A stretch of 64,000 nt of DNA from SM23-73-3 sp964580215 (lineage in GTDB: Bacteria > Zixibacteria > MSB-5A5 > SM1-73): contig CAZOJT010000003.1 of NCBI GenBank assembly GCA_964580215.1, positions 1 through 64,000 of the forward strand. Direction: 5' to 3'. The position numbers were made by a program, and so were the translations under genes. Shown piece by piece: positions 23,882 to 31,604 of this stretch. The notes beneath the pieces were generated by a model. That model ran no database searches. It was not told the origin of the DNA and saw nothing but the letters and a program-made list of their open reading frames with translations. Every line of letters begins with the position of its first letter. Position 1 is the stretch's first letter.

Positions 23882-25406
23882 ATATGAAACCCGTTTAGCC
23901 ATCTTAGAAGATTTGAAGCTGGTGGAGCTTTTGGTGGAGCGTCCAGAGAAAGAGAGGATGGTGGGGGATATCTACAAAGGTGTGGTCAAGACCGTCCTGC
24001 CCGGAATGCAGGCGGCTTTCCTTGACCTGGGACTGGAGAAGGGTGCCTTTCTTCATTTCTCAGATATAGGAGATTCTAAAGCTAAGCTTGACCTTTTGTA
24101 TGAAGCTGAATTTTTGGAGGAGGAGGAAGAGGAGAAAAAGAAAAAAAAGACCAAGAAGCTACCCGAAAGCATTCAGGAGGTTCTAAAGGAAGGACAGGAG
24201 ATTTTGGTTCAGGTGACCAAGGAACCCATAGGCACCAAAGGATCCCGGGTCACCACCCAGCTTTCTTTAGCCGGACGATACGTGGTTTTAGTCCCAGGGG
24301 AAGATCACGTAGGGGTATCACGTAAGATCTCCGATTGGGCGGAGAAAAAAAGGCTGAAAAGGTTAGCTTACGAGATAAAGCCGGATGGATTCGGATGCAT
24401 CATCCGAACCGTGGCGGAGGGAAAGCAAAGAAGGGAGCTTAAGTCGGATATAAAAAATCTTTCCAGGCTCTGGAAAGGGATAATAAAGCAGGCGGAGAAA
24501 AAGGACCCTCCGGTTCTGTTACATAAGGATATAGGCTTAATCTACAGCATTATGCGGGATATTTTAACTGGTGAGGTTGAAAGTGTGGTGGTTGATTCTA
24601 AAGGGGAGTATAAGAAAATCCTCTCCTATCTAAAAAGTGTGGCCAAGACTCTGCGTTCCAAAGTGAAACTTTACCAGGGAAAGGTTCCTATCTTTGATGC
24701 CTACAACATCGAGCCGGAAATTGAGAAGATGCTGGATCGGAAGGTGTGGGTGAAAAAGGGGGCTTATTTTGTAATCGATCAGACCGAAGCCATGGTCACC
24801 ATCGACGTCAACACCGGCAGATTCGTGGGGAAAACCACACAGGAGTCCACCGTGCTCAAAACCAATCTGCAATCCGCCAAAGAGATTGCCCGCCAGATCA
24901 GACTGCGAGACATCGGAGGTTTGATCATTGTGGATTTCATCGATATGGAATTGGCGGAGAATAGAAAAAAGGTATTTGAAGAATTCAAAGCCGCCTTCAG
25001 ACACGACCGCTCAAAAAACAGCATTCTACCCATCTCTGAATTTGGCTTGATCGAGATGACCCGAGAAAGGATCAGGCCCTCTATACTTCACACCTTAAGC
25101 GAGATATGTTCATGCTGTGGAGGGATCGGAAGGGTAATTTCCAAAGAGACTACTGCTATGAAAATTGAAAGATGGTTCAAGAGAGCCAAAGTAGGTGCCG
25201 GATGTAGAAATTATCGACTGATGGTTCATCCACAGGTGGCTGAGATTCTTGGAGACGGAAAAGCCGACCGTATACGCAAATTAAGCAAAGAACTTAAGCT
25301 GGATATAGAACTGGTGAAAAATGATGACCTCTCCTCTAAAGAGTTTAAGATATTTGATTTGAATCAAGAGTTGGAGGTCACGGATATGTTCAAGTCCAAA
25401 AGATAG
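23850..25406 (+). CDS. rng: Ribonuclease G/E family endoribonuclease
   Basis: About 518 residues. An N-terminal S1 domain (GDIYKGVVKTVLPGMQAAFL) is interrupted by an acidic/lysine insert near residues 90-110 (FLEEEEEEKKKKK). The catalytic core follows: VTIDVNTGRFVG with a metal-binding Asp, IIVDFIDMELAENRK with the second Asp, and IEMTRERIRPS. The zinc-link Cys pair is CSCCGGIG. It processes 5S/16S rRNA and degrades mRNA. The start at 23850 is chosen over 23838 because TGGAG lies 8 bases before it. The long degradosome scaffold of RNase E is absent. Confidence 0.94.
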   Translation: MQKDIIINVSEYETRLAILEDLKLVELLVERPEKERMVGDIYKGVVKTVLPGMQAAFLDLGLEKGAFLHFSDIGDSKAKLDLLYEAEFLEEEEEEKKKKKTKKLPESIQEVLKEGQEILVQVTKEPIGTKGSRVTTQLSLAGRYVVLVPGEDHVGVSRKISDWAEKKRLKRLAYEIKPDGFGCIIRTVAEGKQRRELKSDIKNLSRLWKGIIKQAEKKDPPVLLHKDIGLIYSIMRDILTGEVESVVVDSKGEYKKILSYLKSVAKTLRSKVKLYQGKVPIFDAYNIEPEIEKMLDRKVWVKKGAYFVIDQTEAMVTIDVNTGRFVGKTTQESTVLKTNLQSAKEIARQIRLRDIGGLIIVDFIDMELAENRKKVFEEFKAAFRHDRSKNSILPISEFGLIEMTRERIRPSILHTLSEICSCCGGIGRVISKETTAMKIERWFKRAKVGAGCRNYRLMVHPQVAEILGDGKADRIRKLSKELKLDIELVKNDDLSSKEFKIFDLNQELEVTDMFKSKR

Positions 25407-25413
25407 TTTTGTC

Positions 25414-25428
25414 TTGACTTGCTATAAT
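25414..25428 (+). promoter_or_regulatory. Candidate promoter of rplU
   Basis: Extended -10 TGCTATAAT at 25420-25428. A TTGACT at 25414 overlaps it and is too close to serve as its -35, but could act with a weak -10 further downstream. Leader about 95 bases. Confidence 0.4.
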
Positions 25429-25526
25429 GAAAATATTAGTATGCTTTCTGAAAAGAAGACACAACGGATCATAAAACTTTCGATAATGATCTTAACCTAA
25501 TTAAGAAAGACCCGAGGAGGAGTTTT

Positions 25527-25841
25527 ATGTATGCCATCTTAGAAACCGGGGGATTTCAATTCAGCGTCAAAGAAGGAGAGAAGATAAGAATACCCAAACT
25601 CCAGGTTCAACCGAAGGAAAAAGTAACCCTGGATAAAATTCTTTTTATTGGCGGCGAAAACCCCATAATCGGAACGCCTTATGTAGAAAATGCTAAAGTG
25701 GAAGCAGAGGTTCTTGGTTCAGGGAAAGGGGAGAAGGTCATAGTATTTAAGTTCAAAAGGAGGGTGAAATATAGAAGAAAGAAAGGACACCGTCAGGAAT
25801 ATACTGAGGTAAAGATCGAAAAAATTCTTTCTCCTGAATGA
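25527..25841 (+). CDS. rplU: Ribosomal protein L21
   Basis: A 104-residue 50S protein. MYAILETGGFQFSVKEGEKI and the basic VIVFKFKRRVKYRRKKGHRQ plus YTEVKIEKI are diagnostic. GAGGAG precedes the ATG. The usual downstream partner rpmA (L27) is not present: the 220 bases to bamA contain only repeats. Confidence 0.97.
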   Translation: MYAILETGGFQFSVKEGEKIRIPKLQVQPKEKVTLDKILFIGGENPIIGTPYVENAKVEAEVLGSGKGEKVIVFKFKRRVKYRRKKGHRQEYTEVKIEKILSPE

Positions 25842-26061
25842 GGGCAGGTGAAGGGAGACGGTAAAAGTTGACTAATGCAAAAGCAAGAAATAAATTTACC
25901 TACCCCTCATCCTAACCCCGCCAAAGGCGGGGGACTTCATAAATTTTCCCTTCCCTTGATGGGAGGGAGTAAGGGGGAGGGTGATTAGGTAAATTTATTT
26001 AATTTAATTCGTTTGCTATAAAAAAGGAAAGTTAACCATAACATAAAAGCCTCCTTAAAAA
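25842..26061. other. Non-coding gap with palindromic repeats where rpmA is expected
   Basis: Contains a CCCCGCC/GGCGGGG hairpin (25916-25932) and a larger inverted arrangement of AAATTTACCTACCCCTC and AGGGTGATTAGGTAAATTT. No L27-like frame is present. Confidence 0.5.
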
Positions 26062-28374
26062 ATGATCAGAATAATTGCCATAATCTTCATCCTGGTAAGT
26101 TTGATTTTTTGTCAGATATCCTCTGCCGCGGTTATCACCCAGCTTGAGGTGAGGGGTAATCGAAGCGTGGACCAGTCCCTGATAATTAACATGTCTGGTC
26201 TGGTGGTAGGATCTGAGCTAAAATCTGCCACCATCCAGGAGACCGTTAAGAGAATCTATGCCATGAATCTGTTCTCGGATATTCAGATTGAGGGGGCAGA
26301 GTCAGAGGAGGGGATAAAGCTCACCATAGTGGTCAAGGAGTATCCCCGGGTTGTGGAGATTGAAATCTCAGGAAACAAAAAGATAAAGAAGGAGGATATA
26401 GAGGAGAAGATAAACCTCATCCCAGGCAGAGTGATGACTCCGGTAGATGTGAAGACGGCGGTGGATGAGATTAAATCACTTTATAATGAGAAGGGATACC
26501 TTTCCGCCCAGATTCAATCTGAGCTGATCGGAACGGCGGCTCCGGGTGAGGTGATCTTAAAGCTTAAAGTTGACGAAGGCAAGAAGGTAAGGATCAAAAA
26601 GATCTATGTGGAAGGGAACAAAGCCTTCAAGGCATCCAAGATAAGAAAACAGATGAAAAACAAAGAGAAACGCTTTTGGCGAGGTGGTGAGTTCAACCCG
26701 GACCAGTATGAGGAGGATAAAGAAAATATTATAGAATTCTGCAAGAAGAAAGGGTATCTGGATGCACAGATAGTCTCTGATTCTATCTGGTATGGCACTG
26801 ACAAAAAGAATCTTTTCATCCAGATCGTGTTAAGCGAAGGGGAAAAATACAAATTCGGTGAAGTAAACTGGGAAGGGAACAAACTTTTTTCCTCGGAGAA
26901 GTTAAAAGGACTGGTGAAATTCAAAGAAGGGGAGATCTATTCTCAAAAAAAATATGAGGAAACCCTGGGCAATATTTATTTCCTTTATCAGGAGGAAGGG
27001 TATCTTTACGCCCAGGTGGAGGATAAGACCACCACCCGGGGCAATGTGGTAAACATCACCTATCACATAACCGAAGGGGTGGCGGCGAACGTCCATTACA
27101 TAAACATTCAGGGCAACACCAGGACCAAGGGAAAAGTGATCAGAAGAGAGCTTTCCATCCTGCCCGGACAGAGATTCCGGCGCTCTCTTTTGATGCGCAG
27201 TCTGCGCGATGTCACCTATCTGAATTACTTTTCAAAGGTTGAGCCGGATTACGAGGTTTTAGAAAATGGGGACATTGATCTGATCATTGAGGTGGAGGAG
27301 AAGCCCACCGCACAGATCATGTTTGGAGCAGGATACGGTGCCAGAGATAAGTGGGTGGGCAATATAAGCCTGGGTATTCCCAATTTTCGTGGCAATGGTC
27401 AGAGTCTCAAACTTAACTGGGACTTTGGCAAAACAACACAAACCATTGAGCTTTCCTTCACCGAGCCCTGGTTCAGGGACACTCCCACCTCGGTCGGTTT
27501 TGATATCTATAAGACTAACCGGAAATGGTATGACGATTTTACTGAAGAGAACAAGGGATTTGGGTTAAGATTGGGCAGAAGACTCTCTTGGCCGGATAAT
27601 TATTTCAGAGTATACTGGCGTTATCGCTGGGAGCAGATAAGGTATTATGATTTTGCCCCCCCTCTGATGGTAATGGACTCTACAGGCACGGATACCACTT
27701 ATATTCCGCATTATCTGTCAGAGGTGAACTGGCCCCGAAATAGTGCCACCACCTCTTTTACCATAGTTCGGGACTCCAGAGATCTTCCTCAGTTCGCCAC
27801 TAAAGGTTCTATCCTTTCATGGAATACAGAATTGGCGGCGGAGTTTTTTGGGGGGGATTTTTCCTATCATAAACACATATTTCAAGCCAGCTACTATTTG
27901 ACCACCTTCTGGAAATTTGTCCTGGCGACTCACCTCAAGGTGGGCGTTCTGGATGGAAGGGACAAAGATTTGCCGGAAGTTTACGGCGAGCGCTTCTCAC
28001 CGGGGGGCACGGATCCGGATGGGATGATCCGGGGGTACTCTGATGGTTCTATTGGACCAGTCGACGAGCAGGGAAGAGAACAGAGGGGAAGAAGCGTGTT
28101 GATTTACAATGCGGAACTTCAATACCCTCTGGTGGAACAACAGATGTATTTCCTCCTTTTTGGTGATGCGGGGAATGCCTGGCTGAGTGGCAGAAGTATA
28201 AGACCCTTCGCCTTCAGACATAAAGCCGATCGCGACCTTTTCCGGGCGCTGGGTTTGGGGGTGAGATTGGTAATTCCCGGAATGGGAGTGATTGGGTTCG
28301 ATTTTGCCTATGGATTCGATCATCCGGAAAAAGGAGAATGGAGACCTCATTTTCAATTTGGAACCACATTCTAA
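26062..28374 (+). CDS. bamA: Outer-membrane protein assembly factor BamA
   Basis: A 770-residue Omp85 protein: signal peptide (1-22), five POTRA repeats (about 24-420; for example IKKIYVEGNKAFKASKIRKQ and VHYINIQGNTRTKGKVIRRE), then the 16-strand barrel. The lid-lock type motif is seen as VYGERFSPGGTDPDGMIRGY, and the protein ends in FQFGTTF with the C-terminal Phe expected of outer-membrane proteins. It inserts beta-barrel proteins into the outer membrane. skp and lpxD follow, the conserved envelope-biogenesis order. Confidence 0.97.
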   Translation: MIRIIAIIFILVSLIFCQISSAAVITQLEVRGNRSVDQSLIINMSGLVVGSELKSATIQETVKRIYAMNLFSDIQIEGAESEEGIKLTIVVKEYPRVVEIEISGNKKIKKEDIEEKINLIPGRVMTPVDVKTAVDEIKSLYNEKGYLSAQIQSELIGTAAPGEVILKLKVDEGKKVRIKKIYVEGNKAFKASKIRKQMKNKEKRFWRGGEFNPDQYEEDKENIIEFCKKKGYLDAQIVSDSIWYGTDKKNLFIQIVLSEGEKYKFGEVNWEGNKLFSSEKLKGLVKFKEGEIYSQKKYEETLGNIYFLYQEEGYLYAQVEDKTTTRGNVVNITYHITEGVAANVHYINIQGNTRTKGKVIRRELSILPGQRFRRSLLMRSLRDVTYLNYFSKVEPDYEVLENGDIDLIIEVEEKPTAQIMFGAGYGARDKWVGNISLGIPNFRGNGQSLKLNWDFGKTTQTIELSFTEPWFRDTPTSVGFDIYKTNRKWYDDFTEENKGFGLRLGRRLSWPDNYFRVYWRYRWEQIRYYDFAPPLMVMDSTGTDTTYIPHYLSEVNWPRNSATTSFTIVRDSRDLPQFATKGSILSWNTELAAEFFGGDFSYHKHIFQASYYLTTFWKFVLATHLKVGVLDGRDKDLPEVYGERFSPGGTDPDGMIRGYSDGSIGPVDEQGREQRGRSVLIYNAELQYPLVEQQMYFLLFGDAGNAWLSGRSIRPFAFRHKADRDLFRALGLGVRLVIPGMGVIGFDFAYGFDHPEKGEWRPHFQFGTTF

Positions 28375-28450
28375 ATACTGCTAAAGTTGAGCAAAAATAA
28401 CTGAATGGAAAAAACATATCAGTGATACTCAATTTCTCAGGAGGAAAAAA

Positions 28451-28999
28451 GTGAAAAGGAAAGTCATTGTGTTTTCAACCATCCTGTTTTTTCTGACCGG
28501 GATGTTTCTTCTGTTCTGGACAAGCGAGACCTCCTCTCAAGAGGGGAAAATCGGTTACGTGGACTCGATGAAGCTCCGAACCGAGTTTGGTGAATTTGCT
28601 GATGCTCAGGCCGAGTTCGATAAGGATGTAAAAGCATGGCAGGAGGAGATAGATCAAATGCAGAAAAACGTTATAGATAGCCTGGTAACTGATTCAGTCA
28701 GATACAGTTTGGTTTTAAGCGAAGCTAAAAGAAAAGAGAAAAATGAGTATCTGAAATCCAAAAGACTGGAACATCAAAAGCTCGTCAATGACATCTTTGG
28801 TCCCGGTGGAAAGGCGGAAAAAAGGAATGCCGAGTTGACCAAGCCGATTCTGGATAAGATCAACCAGGTTTTGGAAAAAATCGCCACCGAGGAAAATTTC
28901 GTAATGATCTTCGATTCGGTGAATGCCAACATCGCCTATGCCAAAAAGGACCTGGATTTAACTGACCTGGTTTTAGAAGAGCTTAACAAACTGGAGTAA
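28451..28999 (+). CDS. skp: Periplasmic chaperone Skp/OmpH
   Basis: A 182-residue exported protein with a signal peptide (1-29) and the Skp pattern: GKIGYVDSMKLRTEFGEFAD, a long coiled-coil hairpin rich in Glu/Lys (about 50-125), and the closing strand ATEENFVMIFDSVNANIAYA. It holds unfolded barrel proteins for BamA. The GTG start has AGGAGG just upstream. It sits between bamA and lpxD. Confidence 0.92.
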   Translation: MKRKVIVFSTILFFLTGMFLLFWTSETSSQEGKIGYVDSMKLRTEFGEFADAQAEFDKDVKAWQEEIDQMQKNVIDSLVTDSVRYSLVLSEAKRKEKNEYLKSKRLEHQKLVNDIFGPGGKAEKRNAELTKPILDKINQVLEKIATEENFVMIFDSVNANIAYAKKDLDLTDLVLEELNKLE

Positions 29000-29003
29000 G
29001 ATT

Positions 29004-30089
29004 TTGAATTTTAAAGATTCCAGGTCGCCCAGAGCGAGGATACCTCAAAAAGTGGAAAGAAACTTAAGCGAAATTTCCGAATACATAACCGGAGAGTTGG
29101 TGGGGGATCCTTCCATCAAAATAAGGGGAGTGGCTGGAATCGAGGATGCCCAAACAGGTGATCTCACCTTTCTGGCTAATCCCAGATATGCAGATTTTCT
29201 GGAAACCACCTCTGCCTCAGCGGTGATTGTAGGGAAAGAAACGAAAACAGAGGGGGTCAAGGTACCTTTGATCAAACATCCCAGTCCCTATTTTGCCTTT
29301 GCCCGAGTGGTGGAGCTTTTTGTTGACACCAAAAAGACTTATCCTGAAGCTGTGCATCCTACCGCGGTTTTAGCAGAAGAGGTGGAACTGGAGACGGGAG
29401 TGCACATAGGTCCTCAGGTGGTCCTGGAAAGGGGAGCGTGGTTGAGGCGCAACTCAACCATTCTGGCAGGCAGTTTTATCGGAGCCAATTCAACTGTGGG
29501 AGAAAACTCGCTTCTCTATCCTAACGTCACTATAAGGGAAAACGTAAAGATAGGGAATGGTGTGATCATTCACTCCGGCACGGTGATAGGATCGGATGGG
29601 TTTGGTTACGCAAAAGAGAAGGGAGCCCACCATAAGATTCCCCAGATCGGAGGGGTGAGGATAGAGGGGGATGTGGAAATTGGGGCGAACGTGACCATAG
29701 ATCGCGCCACCTTAGGTGTCACTCGAATAGGAAGGGGAACCAAAATAGATAATCTGGTTCAGATCGGACATAACGTAGATATAGGAGAAAACTGTATCAT
29801 CGTGGCGCAGGTGGGAATAGGAGGAAGCACGAAAGTGGGAAATGATTCGATTCTGGCTGGGCAGGTGGGATTGGGGGGACATATCAGGATCGGCAATCGG
29901 GTGGTGATCGGTGGTCAGTCGGGCGTCACCAAAGATGTTCCCGATGATGCAACCATGTTAGGCTATCCAGCACGTGAGATTCATAAGACCAAAAGAATCG
30001 AGGCCCATCTTTCCCGTATGGATCTTTATGTTCAACGATTGAAAGAACTGGAAAGGATGTTAACAGAAATGAAGCAGACTTTACATTGA
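29004..30089 (+). CDS. lpxD: UDP-3-O-acylglucosamine N-acyltransferase
   Basis: A 361-residue lipid A enzyme that adds the second acyl chain. An N-terminal uridine-binding domain (GDLTFLANPRYADFLETTSA) is followed by the left-handed beta-helix of hexapeptide repeats (GVHIGPQVVLERGAWL onward); the catalytic His lies in DNLVQIGHNVDIG. A C-terminal helix follows. The TTG start is supported by GGAG 7 bases upstream. It shows that the cell has lipopolysaccharide. Confidence 0.95.
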   Translation: MNFKDSRSPRARIPQKVERNLSEISEYITGELVGDPSIKIRGVAGIEDAQTGDLTFLANPRYADFLETTSASAVIVGKETKTEGVKVPLIKHPSPYFAFARVVELFVDTKKTYPEAVHPTAVLAEEVELETGVHIGPQVVLERGAWLRRNSTILAGSFIGANSTVGENSLLYPNVTIRENVKIGNGVIIHSGTVIGSDGFGYAKEKGAHHKIPQIGGVRIEGDVEIGANVTIDRATLGVTRIGRGTKIDNLVQIGHNVDIGENCIIVAQVGIGGSTKVGNDSILAGQVGLGGHIRIGNRVVIGGQSGVTKDVPDDATMLGYPAREIHKTKRIEAHLSRMDLYVQRLKELERMLTEMKQTLH

Positions 30090-30112
30090 TTTGTAAACTT
30101 TTGGAGGTAAAG

Positions 30113-30439
30113 ATGAGTGAGCTGGTTGAGGTTAGCGATAGCAATTTTGAAAATGAGGTTTTAAAGTCTGATAAGCTCTGCCTGGTTGATTTCTGGGCAG
30201 AGTGGTGTGGACCCTGCCTAATGGTGCATCCCATCCTGGAGGAGATCGCCAACGAGTATGCGGAAAAGCTGAAGGTGCGAAAGCTGAACGTGGATCAAAA
30301 CAGTCAGACCGCCGCCAAATATGGAATCATGAGCATCCCCTGCCTTCTTTTCTTTAATGATGGAAAGGTGGTGGATCAGGTCATCGGAGCGGTTCCCAAA
30401 AAGCATTTTGTGGAAAGAATTGATAAAATACTCGAGTAA
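30113..30439 (+). CDS. Thioredoxin
   Basis: A 108-residue thioredoxin with the standard WCGPC active site (FWAEWCGPCLMVHPILEE) and the cis-proline motif IMSIPCLLFF. An extra Cys follows that cis-Pro. The start at 30113 has GGAGG 5 bases upstream. It is the last gene of the bamA-skp-lpxD run and probably cotranscribed. Confidence 0.95.
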   Translation: MSELVEVSDSNFENEVLKSDKLCLVDFWAEWCGPCLMVHPILEEIANEYAEKLKVRKLNVDQNSQTAAKYGIMSIPCLLFFNDGKVVDQVIGAVPKKHFVERIDKILE

Positions 30440-30623
30440 GCCTTTTTATGCTTGGTATGAACCATACGGTTCATACCTTGCTTTCAAAAGGATTTTTTAT
30501 CATTTACCTAAAATTGGATGCAAGAAAGATGATAGGTCATCCAGTGGCTCTCAGAGCTTTCTCAAACCGCCTTCTATGGTCAGCGGATAGATTTGTTCTG
30601 AAAGATTTCCAAAGCATTCTGTA

Positions 30624-30812
30624 ATGGATAAAGTTTCAGATAAAACCAAGCATGTTTGTTCCCTAAACAATTCTTCAAATAAATCTGAAGGGACCATTGA
30701 GATTCTGAGGGAAGGACAGGAGTGTCCCTTTTGTCATTTTGCTAAGCTAAAAAGAGAAGCTGACGAGTTAGTCTGCCCCATCTGTGGATACGGACACAAA
30801 CCCGTCACTTGA
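30624..30812 (+). CDS. Small zinc-ribbon protein
   Basis: A 62-residue protein whose C-terminal half is a zinc ribbon: CPFCHFAKLKREADELVCPI followed by CGYG, giving two CxxC pairs 14 residues apart. The first half is Ser/Asn/Lys rich and unstructured in appearance. The position downstream of the thioredoxin gene gives no clear functional hint. It may be real because the Cys spacing is exact, but the ribosome site is weak. Confidence 0.5.
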   Translation: MDKVSDKTKHVCSLNNSSNKSEGTIEILREGQECPFCHFAKLKREADELVCPICGYGHKPVT

Positions 30813-30978
30813 TAGAAATTTATGAGGGAGGAGTTTCCTTCTGATTTCCTGCGTTCCCTGTTGGTGAAGAACACTAACAGGATAACTGTGCTGTTGGTCA
30901 ATCACCAGGATCCCGCAAGAGACAGGAGAAGACCAACAGCCAGCAAAGGTTTGATTCGCAATTTGTGAAGGAGAGACA

Positions 30979-31395
30979 ATGTTTATCAATATGTCATGGA
31001 AGGGAAATTTGGCTTTTGAAGCGGAAACCGAGTCCTGGCATCGAATTTTGCTTGATGCCAAGCAAGAGGTGGGTGGGGAGGATAAAGGTCCCCGACCCAT
31101 GGAGGTTTTGCTGGTCTCCCTGGCTGGATGCACCGCGATGGACGTTGCCTCCATTTTGAAAAAGAAAAGAGTGAATCTGCAAGACATGACCGTCAAGGTT
31201 AATGCAGAACAAGCTCCCCAGCATCCAAAATATTTTACCAGAATAGACGTGGAGTTCAATTTTGAGGGGAAAGACATCAAGGAAGAAGATGTCAAACGAG
31301 CCATAGAGCTTTCCAAGGATAAATACTGTTCGGTTTCAGTTATGTTAGAAGTTAAGGCTGAAATCTCATATCGATGGAATATTGTGAATGAATAA
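30979..31395 (+). CDS. OsmC/Ohr-family protein
   Basis: A 138-residue protein of the OsmC superfamily. Both redox cysteines of the family are seen, in SLAGCTAMDVASIL and KYCSVSVML, together with the GPRPMEVLLVSLAG helix start. Family members reduce organic hydroperoxides, with several subgroups of unknown substrate. A GGAGAGAC ribosome site precedes the ATG. It is monocistronic by spacing. Confidence 0.9.
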   Translation: MFINMSWKGNLAFEAETESWHRILLDAKQEVGGEDKGPRPMEVLLVSLAGCTAMDVASILKKKRVNLQDMTVKVNAEQAPQHPKYFTRIDVEFNFEGKDIKEEDVKRAIELSKDKYCSVSVMLEVKAEISYRWNIVNE

Positions 31396-31604
31396 ATAAA
31401 TCCCATTTTCACGCTGAGAGAGATGGGGACTTTCTGGTATAAACCAAATAGAAGAAAGGAGGAGCATGGTAAAATTTTATCAAAGGATGAAGTAAGTTAT
31501 TTTGAACCAAAGATGTTTTGCTTTGAGCTTTAAGTGAGAGAAGGAGAGAAAAGGCTCTGGTTTCGAGAAACTTGGCTAAAGATACAAAACAGGAGGAATG
31601 GAAG

